From contig JAUQZE010000038.1 of the NCBI GenBank assembly GCA_030587365.1, positions 1 to 55,708 on the forward strand: a DNA stretch of 55,708 nt, in the 5' to 3' direction. The DNA is from Candidatus Freyarchaeota archaeon. GTDB lineage: Archaea > Asgardarchaeota > Jordiarchaeia > Jordiarchaeales > Jordiarchaeaceae. The position numbers and the translations under genes were made by a program. Below the pieces are notes generated by a model. The model searched no databases. It was not told where the DNA came from and saw only the letters and a list, made by a program, of their open reading frames with translations. Positions 9,020-17,350 of the stretch are shown piece by piece (the stretch's first letter is position 1; the number at the start of each line of letters is the position of its first letter).

Positions 9020-9808
9020 TTATTTAATTTTTCTAGTTAGAACGGTGTATAAGGGGGTAAATAGGTTAAAGACCCATTCTAGACCTCTACTTTTTCTTAT
9101 TACTTTCATGATACCCCTATTTGGTAAATACTTGTCCCATTTTGGAGAGTTAATGACCGATTGAAACTTGACTGATAAAAGTAGGCGGATAAGGGTCTCG
9201 TAAGAAACTAGTTTAACTGGGAAGCTTGTGCCGAGTCCAGACATACGTATGAAAACATCGGCTAACGGTTTGGGCAGTAGCGTGATACCGAAAATACCTG
9301 TGTGGGATTCGACAGGATATCTTTTGTTCGGGGTGGTAAGGTAGAGATACCCATCTTCTTTTAATACTCGGTGGATTTCGCCTATTAGTTCTTTCTGTTT
9401 ATCGAGATGTTCAATAACATCATTGCAAACCACCAAGTCAAATGTTCCATCCTCGAATGGAAGATTTGTTCCGCTGGCTCGGATTTCACTAACTCCACCG
9501 TTAGGGGGAAAATCGTCTTCTGAGTCGCTAACATTAACTTTTGTAAGGTTAAGGAGCTTTTTATCCAGGTCCAATCCTACTACCCGGTTGTTTCTATTAG
9601 CGAAAGAAACGCACACTCCTCCAGCCCCGCATCCAAGATCCAGAATTTTAAGCTCGGAAACTTTTGGCAGATATTCCTGAAGATGTTTAATATAGAGCTG
9701 TACCCTTTTTTCCGTGTTTTTGTACCAGTCCCACCAATTTTGATAGTTGCTAAAGCCTTCAAGGGGTTTCAGATACTCCCTCAGAGCCTTGTCAAAGTTT
9801 TTGCCCAC
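9020..9808 (-). CDS. Class I SAM-dependent methyltransferase
   Basis: 262 residues. The SAM-binding motif I is ILDLGCGAGGVCVSFA (about 54-69), with the acidic end of strand 2 in VVGLDLDKKLL, motif II near EIRASGTNLPFEDGTFDLVVCNDVIEHL (about 107-134) and motif III around IHRVLKEDGYLYLTTPN. This is the Methyltransf_11/UbiE-like fold, acting on small molecules, lipids or sugars. The C-terminal 80 residues are basic and family-specific. The acceptor is unknown. It is 97 bp upstream of ino1 on the same strand, so a role in lipid head-group modification is possible but not shown. Confidence 0.85.
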   Translation of the reverse strand: MGKNFDKALREYLKPLEGFSNYQNWWDWYKNTEKRVQLYIKHLQEYLPKVSELKILDLGCGAGGVCVSFANRNNRVVGLDLDKKLLNLTKVNVSDSEDDFPPNGGVSEIRASGTNLPFEDGTFDLVVCNDVIEHLDKQKELIGEIHRVLKEDGYLYLTTPNKRYPVESHTGIFGITLLPKPLADVFIRMSGLGTSFPVKLVSYETLIRLLLSVKFQSVINSPKWDKYLPNRGIMKVIRKSRGLEWVFNLFTPLYTVLTRKIK

Positions 9809-9997
9809 CTTACTTCACATCCGTGAAACCAGTAAACTAACAATCTTGTAGACGCTAACCCTTTATATTTTCTATGCTTAAATTTGCTACTATATCAAAA
9901 GCTTTTCTATAAAAATTCTGGAGATTCATTATAAAATTCTTTAAATGGTTTTTTGGTGATGGAAAAAGAAAAAGAAAGATGTATGGACAGGATGCTT

Positions 9998-10135
9998 TCA
10001 CATATTTAGCCTACATTTGCTTGGATCTTTTACATATTCGCAGGGGGCTTCCATTCCCTCACGGAATATCATGCCGGTTAGCTTGCATTTTTTGGCTAAA
10101 GAATCATATTCTGGGCACACCAAGTCGCATCCCAC
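9998..10135 (-). CDS. Small Cys-rich protein (45 aa)
   Basis: A short minus-strand frame from GTG 10135 to TGA 9998. It begins MGCDLVCPEYDSLAKKC and ends APCEYVKDPSKCRLNM, with Cys at 3, 7, 17, 32 and 41. The spacing and charged composition look like a small metal-binding or disulfide protein and not random sequence. A TATA-like TTTATATA lies only about 10 bp upstream of the GTG, so a start a few codons later is possible. A longer frame on the other strand over the same DNA looks like a shadow. I know no named family for it. Confidence 0.45.
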   Translation of the reverse strand: MGCDLVCPEYDSLAKKCKLTGMIFREGMEAPCEYVKDPSKCRLNM

Positions 10136-10324
10136 CTTGTATTTATATAAACATCAATTATAGATAAATATTACCATTCTAATTCTTATATTTAAGAAAA
10201 ATATTATAGTTAATATGTTAATTTGTTTATGCAGTAAGATTTTATTCAAATCCTATAAAGTACCAGAATCCCGGCTAAAAATACAAGTAAAAAAAGAAAA
10301 AACGAGTCCATCAATAAACTACTT

Positions 10325-11218
10325 TTAGGTTGAGGGCTCTATTTTCAGTCCGTTTTTTGTGATCCAGTAGGGGTGTAAGCCTCGGCTGTGGTCGGTGGCA
10401 AACATTTTCAGTATCTCTAATTCTTTTTTCCTGTGACTGCCCTCTGTACTGTATTTCATAACTATAACGTTTTGTGCCACATAGCTTTCTAAAACGTAGT
10501 CAGTTTGATCGTAGTGTTCAGCTATCATTATGCTCGTGCACCCTCTTGAACGCAGAAAATTGTTTATTAGGTAGATTTCTCTTCTCCTCGTGTAAATGTC
10601 CTCAAAGCGTGATAGGAATATTGTTATTGGATCTATGACTACTCTCTCAGCACCTGCCTGCATTATTGCTTCTTCTACGGTTTTCTCAAAGTTCAGAGCC
10701 ATGGTTTCATAGTCCGCCCTCTCATGAACAATAGTTTCTGGAGAAAAGGGACTTATGATAGCTATTTTACTTGTGTCCAAATTCATTCCCAAGGTGGACG
10801 CGAATGTTAACAAATCGCTTGGGGAGTCTTGTAAAGCTATGAGAGCTCCTGGCTCACCATACTCCTTGTAACCGTTATAAAGAAATTGAAATCCAAAAAT
10901 AGTTTTTCCCGCTCCTGGAGGCCCCCTAAGCAGCGTGGTCGTGGATTTAGGTAATCCTCCCTCACATAATTCATCAAAACCGGGTACGCCGCTTTTAACT
11001 CTCTCCACTTTTCTTGCTTGAGCGGGAGCAGATACTAAAGGTTTAACACCAAGCATTAAGGTGTATTGTCTAATAATACCCAAGTCTTCTAGTCTTTTCA
11101 TCCTATTTTTTACAGTCATCCGTGAGATCCCAAGCACATCAGCTATTTTCGACGCAGGTGTTCTTGCATCTTTTTTGAGAATATCTATGAGCTTGGAATC
11201 TATATCATCAATAGACAT
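10325..11218 (-). CDS. Lrp/AsnC-type HTH fused to a KaiC-like ATPase domain
   Basis: 297 residues with two modules. Residues 1-60 are an Lrp/AsnC-style DNA-binding domain (IDSKLIDILKKDARTPASKIADVLGISRMTVKNRMKRLEDLGII). Residues 72-290 are a RecA/KaiC-like ATPase: VKSGVPGFDELCEGGLPKS, Walker A GPPGAGKT (99-106), Walker B RVVIDPITIFL (about 194-204), and the KaiC-type RGCTSIMIAEH and MKYSTEGSHRKKELEILKM. KaiC-family ATPases in archaea act in signalling and archaellum control; the fusion suggests a nucleotide-switched transcription factor. A Roadblock gene follows 370 bp upstream on the same strand, so the two may belong to one signalling circuit. Confidence 0.88.
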   Translation of the reverse strand: MSIDDIDSKLIDILKKDARTPASKIADVLGISRMTVKNRMKRLEDLGIIRQYTLMLGVKPLVSAPAQARKVERVKSGVPGFDELCEGGLPKSTTTLLRGPPGAGKTIFGFQFLYNGYKEYGEPGALIALQDSPSDLLTFASTLGMNLDTSKIAIISPFSPETIVHERADYETMALNFEKTVEEAIMQAGAERVVIDPITIFLSRFEDIYTRRREIYLINNFLRSRGCTSIMIAEHYDQTDYVLESYVAQNVIVMKYSTEGSHRKKELEILKMFATDHSRGLHPYWITKNGLKIEPST

Positions 11219-11589
11219 ATAATTTACCTCATTTTGCGTTCGGATTTTACAACGGCTCAGTATATTAAAATCTTTTGGTTAGGTGGTTAGCCTTTTATGA
11301 GGGGTGTGAAAAAGTATTGGATAATAGTATGAACTTTTATAAAATATTTAGTTTCTATCAATAATTTTTATTAAAATCACAAGTTGAAATAAAATAAAGA
11401 ACGAAAGTCACTAATTATTCATAAAAAATTTATGGCACTTCTATGACCAAAATTTATATTTTCAGAAAACTTAGCCGAATATATTTTGGGAGGCCGACCT
11501 TATTTTAGTTATTAGAGAAAAAGGAGTGTAAATTTTTATCTTCCTTGGTGTGCATCGCATTTGCATTTTTTTATTTTATTTTTTGGGGA
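11219..11589. other. AT-rich intergenic region
   Basis: About 370 bp, very AT-rich, with runs such as ATAAAATATTTAG. I see no gene, RNA or repeat. It must contain the promoter of the HTH-KaiC gene near 11225-11280. Confidence 0.5.
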
Positions 11590-12009
11590 TTATGTTGAGA
11601 AGGTTTTGATAATCTCGCCTACAGCCTCGTCAATTATCACTTCGTATCTACGATCCTTGTGTAAGAGGACATTTGCAGCATCTCTTAGTCTGCTAGTCTT
11701 CTTTGAAGACATTATTACGGCTAATATAAGTTTATTAGTGGGGAGATATATTCCTCGGAAAACCATCACACCACCATTTGTCTCAATGATTACGTTTTCC
11801 ACATCTCCCAGACCAATCTGATCCTTGACCCTATCTGCGGTGCTGTGGGAAAGCCCAGCCATGGCTGCCATGAGGTTTTTGTCCAGTTCTTTGGAGGCTT
11901 CCGCCAAGACTAATCCATCTTCTCCGGCTATTATACTTGCATGGAAACCGCCTTTTGAGTTCAAGCTCTCAAGAATTTTTCTAAGCGTACTAAGCCTGCT
12001 TTCCGTCAT
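11590..12009 (-). CDS. Roadblock/LC7 domain protein
   Basis: 139 residues with the Roadblock/MglB pattern: an N-terminal helix (LSTLRKILESLNSKGGF), then strands ASIIAGEDGLVLAEAS, the middle helix LMAAMAGLSHSTADRV, and the strand pair NVIIETNGGVMVFRGIY and LILAVIM. The domain covers nearly the whole protein. Roadblock proteins dimerise and in known cases act as activators or scaffolds for small Ras-like GTPases. No GTPase gene lies beside it; the neighbour is the HTH-KaiC fusion. Confidence 0.88.
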   Translation of the reverse strand: MTESRLSTLRKILESLNSKGGFHASIIAGEDGLVLAEASKELDKNLMAAMAGLSHSTADRVKDQIGLGDVENVIIETNGGVMVFRGIYLPTNKLILAVIMSSKKTSRLRDAANVLLHKDRRYEVIIDEAVGEIIKTFST

Positions 12010-12452
12010 TTAACATACACCCACTTGCCTTTTTTTGCCTCATTAATAGAGAATACGTTTAGTAAGTTAATTAATGTTCCCATTAGTCTATTCCGATATT
12101 AGCAATGTCAAAATAGTTCTACACTTTTTTCAAATTATTTTAATGAAAAATATACATTTTATCCTTTTCGTTTCCTTTTGCTTCGGAGAAATTTCTATCT
12201 TCTTGCAGTGTAGGGCTTACGGTTTTTCTGGTGAAAAAGGATTCTTAAGGCGGCTAGCATTACAGCTTGTCTTGGATAGAACTAAGTTTTATATTTTTTA
12301 TTTAGAAGTACATTTTTGTGTTGCTCGTTAATTTCTTCTTGAGGCAGCTTATCGGGAGTTAAATATATTTTCATTGTTTTGATTAAATATCTGTTTAGAG
12401 TATCCCTAGTGTTTATATAGTGTTTTGTTACTCCACTCATAAAGGTGATACT
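12010..12452. other. Intergenic region with promoter of the Rpo5-like gene
   Basis: About 440 bp between divergent genes. An 85-codon plus-strand frame (12074-12331) has a Phe/Leu-rich, irregular product and is not called. TTTATATAG at 12412-12420 is a good TATA box; about 25 bp further gives a transcript start near 12440, just ahead of the chosen GTG at 12453. Confidence 0.45.
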
Positions 12453-13001
12453 GTGAGTTCAGAGGAAAAAATTGTCGGCTTCCTAAAACTAAGGGGCTAC
12501 GAAGTTAGGGAAATCGAGGAGAAAACAGAAGGAAATTACCGCCTCATTAAAGCCGCAAAGAATGGGGAAGAAACTGTTTTTATAATTAGAGGTTATGACG
12601 CTCAAAAGGTAATTGGAACAGCCCTGGTGCGGGGTTTAAAAGAGGTTATGGACGAGAAGGGAGCCTCCAAAGGCTTCTTGGTGGGAGGAAAAAGAAGTAC
12701 TCCCAAGGCCCGGGAGATCGCATTAGAGTCTAACATAGAGCTGATTGTGGACTACCCCATACTGGACATATTTGACCACTATCTCGTTCCCAAACATGAG
12801 ATAGCACACCCCGAAGAATACAACAAAATTCTGGAAAAATACAACATCAAAAAAGAAGACCTCCCCAAGATAAGGATATCCGACCCAGCGATCAGAGCAA
12901 TCGGAGGAAAGACTGGAGACGTAATCAAAATAACACGAGATTCTAAAACCGCTGGTAAAATAATTATCTTCCGCATTGTTGTCGAAGACACAGCACCTTA
13001 A
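12453..13001 (+). CDS. Two-domain Rpo5/Rpb5-like RNA polymerase subunit
   Basis: 182 residues from GTG 12453 (TATA box at 12412-12420 argues against the in-frame GTG at 12420, which overlaps it). Residues about 112-182 are a full archaeal Rpo5 (RpoH, Rpb5 C-terminal) domain: FDHYLVPKHEIAHPEE, LEKYNIKKEDLPKIRISDPA, GKTGDVIKITRDSKTAGK. Archaeal Rpo5 is normally only about 80 residues. Here about 110 residues precede it, with a restriction-endonuclease-like pattern (IVGFLKLRGYEVREI, ETVFIIRGYD, ASKGFLVGGKRSTPKARE). The catalytic Glu/Gln-x-Lys is replaced by I-I-R. Eukaryotic Rpb5 has an inactive nuclease-fold jaw domain in the same place. It stands alone, not beside rpoB, so it may be a paralogue. 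Confidence 0.82.
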   Translation: MSSEEKIVGFLKLRGYEVREIEEKTEGNYRLIKAAKNGEETVFIIRGYDAQKVIGTALVRGLKEVMDEKGASKGFLVGGKRSTPKAREIALESNIELIVDYPILDIFDHYLVPKHEIAHPEEYNKILEKYNIKKEDLPKIRISDPAIRAIGGKTGDVIKITRDSKTAGKIIIFRIVVEDTAP

Positions 13002-13096
13002 ACCATCTTAAACACTCACAATCAATCCGAAAACAAAAATATAATTCTCTACGAATTGAAGTGTTTTACTGAAAAGTGATTACCCCTTTTATTGTT

Positions 13097-13771
13097 TTAA
13101 AGAAATAGACGCGCGTTTTTCACTGAGAGCTTGATTTGCTCATTTGCATTCTTAGTCACTATGTTTAGGTGCCCACAAAGCAGGTATTCAACATCCAATT
13201 TACTTAATTGAACTAAAGATTGAACCATTTGTCTTGAATCTCCCGTTGGAAAGTCCACGCGGCCGAAACTACCTTGAGAGAACACGGTGTCTCCAGAGAA
13301 GAGTACCTTTTTATCTCCGTCGTAAAGGCATATGCTGCCGATGGTGTGGCCAGGTGTGTTTAATACTTTAAAGTTAAGGCTTCCGGCTTTGATGATTTCT
13401 TGTTCGTGTATTCTTTGATGAACTTTGGTAGGTGTGAATTCTAGACCGAATTGTTTTGCTAGAAGGAGGCCGTTTCCGCCTTTTTCTATGCTGTCAGCCT
13501 CAAGGTGAAAAACTAATACCTTTGGGGCATATTCTCTCACAAAATTAATAAGTCCACCGCTGTGATCAAAATGAACATGCGTTAAGATTATTCGAGTAAT
13601 ATTTTTATGGTTCAGTCCATCCCGTGAAATACTTTTTATTAAACGATCGAAGTAAAAACCTGATCCACAATCGATAACAGTAAGCTCGTCTGATTGGTTA
13701 TCTTTTATAAAAAAAACGTTGCTGTCAAAGTTTATTCCTGGAAAGTAAAAGATTTCCTCTGTAACCTTCAA
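13097..13771 (-). CDS. Metallo-beta-lactamase-fold hydrolase (glyoxalase II-like)
   Basis: 224 residues. The metal site is IILTHVHFDHSGG (HxHxDH, about 62-74), followed by NTPGHTIGSICLYDG (third His, about 139), LFSGDTVF (bridging Asp) and LCGHLNIVT (last His). This set binds two metals and hydrolyses thioesters or related bonds in glyoxalase II-like enzymes. VDFPTGDSRQMVQSLVQL is typical of the same group. The substrate is not known. It is an isolated gene, divergent from the helicase at 13961. Confidence 0.88.
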   Translation of the reverse strand: MKVTEEIFYFPGINFDSNVFFIKDNQSDELTVIDCGSGFYFDRLIKSISRDGLNHKNITRIILTHVHFDHSGGLINFVREYAPKVLVFHLEADSIEKGGNGLLLAKQFGLEFTPTKVHQRIHEQEIIKAGSLNFKVLNTPGHTIGSICLYDGDKKVLFSGDTVFSQGSFGRVDFPTGDSRQMVQSLVQLSKLDVEYLLCGHLNIVTKNANEQIKLSVKNARLFL

Positions 13772-13960
13772 TTCTAAGCATCTCCACCATTAGAAGGATG
13801 GTAACGTTTTTTATTCTTTACTATCAGCCAGTATGAGAAAAAAATTTAGCTTATTGATATAATGTGGAGATAATGAGACAGATGATAGACGATTTCCGTT
13901 TCTAAGTATAAGAGTTGGATTGTTACGTTACATTTTGTTTTCAGGGTATTGGAGTTGTAA

Positions 13961-16540
13961 TTGTTGGAAGCTATCCCTAAAAGTTACGTATTGGTGTTTA
14001 TTCAGAAGAAAAAGGATTTTAATGCGGAGGTTTTGCTTTTTAGTGGTAATCCTAAGTTGAGGCGGGTTAAGTCTGATCTCCGTTTATGGGTCGAGTTTTA
14101 TCATCCGAAAGAAAATCTTTTGAGACCTAATCGTATTAGCATCTCTTCTAACGGAAGACAGACCTATATTCAGCCGAAGGAGTTCACCTCTGTATTGCGT
14201 AATGCTGGGAGAATAGTTATTGCTTCAGATTTTCGGGAGGAATTCAAGGCAAAAATTTTGGATATGCTTAGAGACTTCGATATCAAAAAGGGGGAGGTAT
14301 TAGAAGTCTGCAAGTACTGTCTGGCTGATGGTTTCGTAACAGTTCTCAGTAAAGATAACACATTTCACGCACATGGAGATAAGCTGTGTTGGAATTGTGT
14401 TAAACAAGAGCTGGATAAGGAGCTGCAATTTAGGAGCACCCGTATTTCTGTGGATATGAAAAAGCAACTCTGGAATATTCTTTATAGCAAAAAAGATCTG
14501 GAAAGTGTTCTAACTATTTTGTCCCCAAATTTCGATCCTTCTCGAGATACCAGCATCACACTATTCGATACCATCGAAGCCGATGAAAAACCAAGAACAA
14601 TGAGCTTAGAGGAGATTTCCATACCTCTAAAATTGACACAGGTTTTATCTAATAGTGGAATTGTTCAGCTTTTACCAGTTCAGGTGGCGGCTATCGAAGC
14701 CGGATTGCTCAGGGGAGAGAATTTGCTGGTAGTGAGTTCTACCACCAGCGGGAAAACCCTCATAGGTGAGCTTGCAGGTTTACCCAGAGCATTCGAAGGC
14801 AAAAAAATGGTTTACTTGGCGCCTCTTGTAGCTTTAGCTAATCAAAAATATTTAGAGTTCAAAACGAAATATGAGAAACTGGGAATCAAAACCGCCATTC
14901 GAGTGGGAATGAGCAGGATAGATGTCGGTGAAGAGGAGCTGGTAATCGTCGATGACGACGTTGCAAACGCTGATTTGGTCTCAGCAACTTACGAGGCACT
15001 CGATTACCTACTTCGTTCGCAGCGTTACCAAGAACTGGGAGAGGTAAAAACCATCATCATAGATGAGGTTCAGATGTTGGCTGACGAAGAAAGAGGCCCA
15101 GAACTCGACGGGATAATTATAAGGCTCAGAGACCTGTATCCCGAAGCCCAAATTATCTGCCTCTCTGCAACTGTCAGTAACGCCGACGAAATGGCGGAAA
15201 GTCTGGGTTTAAAACCCGTGGTTTCAGATAATCGTCCAGTGCCTTTAGAGAGGCATCTTGTCCTAGCTATGAACTCGAATGAGAAGATCAGATTTATTGA
15301 AAAACTTGTCAGAAGTGAATTTAAAAAAGTAAGCAAATTCGGCTTTCGTGGTCAGACAATTGTTTTCACCTACTCGAGGAGGGGAGCTTACAGACTGGCG
15401 CAGATTCTCAGAGACCGAGGCATAACCGCCGAGGCTTATCACGCCGGTTTAACCTACGCTCAAAGAAAGAGAATAGAAACCGGTTTTACTTTAGGAATCA
15501 TATCCACGGTTTGCAGTACCGCAGCACTTGGAGCCGGTGTTGATTTCCCCGCCAGCCAAGTGATTTTTGAATCGCTAACCCAGGGAAGAGAATGGTTAAC
15601 GGTATCGGATTTTGAACAGATGTCTGGTAGAGCGGGAAGATACGGAAAGCATGAAAGAGGTAAAGCGGTTATCCTTGTAGAACCCGGGTTGAGGTATAAC
15701 GCGGCGCAGGAAGAAACAGAAGACGAAGTGGCGATGAATCTACTCAGGGGTAAGATAGAGGAAGTGTATCCAAATTATAATTTGGAGCAGTGTGCAGAGC
15801 AGTTATTAGCGAGCCTATGTATTAGAGAAAGTGCTACTCTGGGAGAGTGGAAAAGCGTCTACGAACAATTGCTTGGAAAGACAGTAGGGTTAGACGAGGT
15901 ACTAGCTTATCTTGAAAAAAGTGGAATGGTTTCCAGAAGTGGAAACGTTGTAACCGTTTCTCCCTTAGGTAGGGCGGCGAGTGTTTCTTTTCTAACCCCC
16001 TCGGAGGCGGTGTTTGTTAAAGAGAATATTGATATGGATCCGCTTGAACTTGCTATTAGACTGGAAACCTTTGAATCAGTTTATCTCTCTTCGAGGTTAC
16101 AGGGAGAACTAAATCGGGCTTACAACACAAATTTTCCTACAAGGTTCTTTTCGGGAGCAGTCTTAGATCTAATGGACGCTTCGAGAACTAAGAAAACAAA
16201 AAAATTGGAAAAATGGGTGTTAGACCTTTTCGCTAAATGGACTCTGGACATTTTTAACTGCAACTGTAAGGATAACCCCTTCTGCGAGTGTGGCCAGGTG
16301 GAGCTAGCCAAAAAAATAGTTGAGTTAAGACTTCGAGGACTGAGACCAAGTAACATATCTCAAATCCTAAAAGATGAGCACGAACTCTATGTATATCCGG
16401 GAGACCTCTTTGGATATCTAAATGACCTTATTCATCATCTAAGAGCGGTGAGCAGAATCGCTGAAATACTAAAAAAAGACATTCTTGTTGGACAAATTCA
16501 GGAAATTATTAACAAAGTGGAAAGACCCAATTCCAACTGA
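13961..16540 (+). CDS. Ski2-like archaeal helicase with zinc-finger modules (ASH-Ski2-like)
   Basis: 859 residues, TTG start. An N-terminal domain carries a four-Cys zinc site CKYC (117-120) and CWNC (143-146). The superfamily 2 core follows: Q-motif-like LLPVQVAAI (about 238), Walker A STTSGKT (260-266), DEVQ (about 369), SAT (about 395), FTYSRR, CSTAALGAGVDFPA and QMSGRAGRYGK (motif VI). A winged-helix/ratchet region follows, then a Cys cluster CNCKDNPFCECG (about 766). This layout matches the archaeal Ski2-like helicases that in Thermococcales work with the RNA-decay nuclease aRNase J; DNA roles (Hel308-like) are less likely. Transcribed alone. Confidence 0.85.
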   Translation: MLEAIPKSYVLVFIQKKKDFNAEVLLFSGNPKLRRVKSDLRLWVEFYHPKENLLRPNRISISSNGRQTYIQPKEFTSVLRNAGRIVIASDFREEFKAKILDMLRDFDIKKGEVLEVCKYCLADGFVTVLSKDNTFHAHGDKLCWNCVKQELDKELQFRSTRISVDMKKQLWNILYSKKDLESVLTILSPNFDPSRDTSITLFDTIEADEKPRTMSLEEISIPLKLTQVLSNSGIVQLLPVQVAAIEAGLLRGENLLVVSSTTSGKTLIGELAGLPRAFEGKKMVYLAPLVALANQKYLEFKTKYEKLGIKTAIRVGMSRIDVGEEELVIVDDDVANADLVSATYEALDYLLRSQRYQELGEVKTIIIDEVQMLADEERGPELDGIIIRLRDLYPEAQIICLSATVSNADEMAESLGLKPVVSDNRPVPLERHLVLAMNSNEKIRFIEKLVRSEFKKVSKFGFRGQTIVFTYSRRGAYRLAQILRDRGITAEAYHAGLTYAQRKRIETGFTLGIISTVCSTAALGAGVDFPASQVIFESLTQGREWLTVSDFEQMSGRAGRYGKHERGKAVILVEPGLRYNAAQEETEDEVAMNLLRGKIEEVYPNYNLEQCAEQLLASLCIRESATLGEWKSVYEQLLGKTVGLDEVLAYLEKSGMVSRSGNVVTVSPLGRAASVSFLTPSEAVFVKENIDMDPLELAIRLETFESVYLSSRLQGELNRAYNTNFPTRFFSGAVLDLMDASRTKKTKKLEKWVLDLFAKWTLDIFNCNCKDNPFCECGQVELAKKIVELRLRGLRPSNISQILKDEHELYVYPGDLFGYLNDLIHHLRAVSRIAEILKKDILVGQIQEIINKVERPNSN

Positions 16541-16685
16541 CAAAAAGTTTTCATTATCAATCTAAGATAAGCGGATAAATTCTGTGGAAAATTTATAAAT
16601 AAGGGATATTACCGTCTCTTGAAAAGAGAGTAAAAGGGGCGCAATTTTTCTGGCACTACCTCCTGGTCCCAAAAAGGAGTATAAA

Positions 16686-16745
16686 ATGTCTGAAAAACTC
16701 AAAATCATAGATAATGTAAATAAAAAGCCGGATGTGAAACAATGA
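16686..16745 (+). CDS. Possible 19-residue leader peptide coupled to hdrC
   Basis: ATG 16686 with a good Shine-Dalgarno (AAAGGAG, seven bases upstream) opens MSEKLKIIDNVNKKPDVKQ and stops at TGA 16743-16745. The ATG of hdrC (16742) overlaps this stop as ATGA, the standard arrangement for coupled translation. It may be a leader that sets hdrC expression, or chance. Confidence 0.35.
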   Translation: MSEKLKIIDNVNKKPDVKQ

Positions 16746-17347
16746 CATCGAATACGGGTGAAGTATCCTCTTCAGAAGGCTGGAACTGGAGTTTCTTCGA
16801 TAAAGTAGAAGGGCTCGACAGTAAAAAAATGGAAAACTGCTTTTCCTGCGGAATATGCGTGGGCGACTGCCCCGCAGCAAAAAACTCTAGTTACAATTTC
16901 AGAAAAATAATTTGCGATGTGGCTCTAGGCGAGGAGGAGAAAGTACTAAGTAGCAAGGAGATATGGTACTGCTATACTTGCTTCCAATGTATCCCCAAGT
17001 GCCCGTGGAGTATAGGTATACCTTATGTTATTTATCGGCTTAGAAAGTTGGCTATGGAAGAAGGGTATGGTTGGGATTTGATAGAAATACTTAGCGGTGT
17101 GGGGAGGAATCTCATAGAAATTGGGCTCTCTATTAGCCCTCGAGATTATGCTCGAATGGATCCTAAAAAGGCCGAAATGGAGTTGGCTAAGAGCAGGCTG
17201 GAAATGGGGCTCTCAGAGAGATACGAAGTCTCTGAAAAGGCAATCGAAGAGTTGAAGATAATTTTGGGGGAGACCGGTTTCAGGGAAATGTTGGACAATC
17301 TTGAGGAGAGGGTTAAAGAATCTAAGGAGAGTTCTGAAAACTACTAG
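16742..17347 (+). CDS. hdrC: HdrC-like subunit with two [4Fe-4S] clusters
   Basis: 201 residues. Two ferredoxin-type cluster motifs are present: CFSCGICVGDCPAAKNS (about residues 38-54) and CYTCFQCIPKCPWSI (about 78-92), each CxxCxxCxxxCP. HdrC carries electrons between HdrA and the disulfide-reducing HdrB in heterodisulfide reductase or related complexes. The C-terminal half is helical and charged, without membrane helices, which argues for a soluble HdrABC-type complex and not the membrane HdrE/DsrM type. HdrB follows after 3 bp. No HdrA gene is present in the window. Confidence 0.88.
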   Translation: MTSNTGEVSSSEGWNWSFFDKVEGLDSKKMENCFSCGICVGDCPAAKNSSYNFRKIICDVALGEEEKVLSSKEIWYCYTCFQCIPKCPWSIGIPYVIYRLRKLAMEEGYGWDLIEILSGVGRNLIEIGLSISPRDYARMDPKKAEMELAKSRLEMGLSERYEVSEKAIEELKIILGETGFREMLDNLEERVKESKESSENY

Positions 17348-17350
17348 AGG

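Noticed and set aside
9979..10167. 62-codon plus-strand frame over the Cys-rich small gene
   Set aside because: The minus-strand frame has a much more protein-like pattern; this one reads as its shadow.
12074..12331. 85-codon plus-strand frame upstream of the Rpo5-like gene
   Set aside because: Phe/Leu-rich without helix pattern or motif, typical of AT-rich noncoding DNA.
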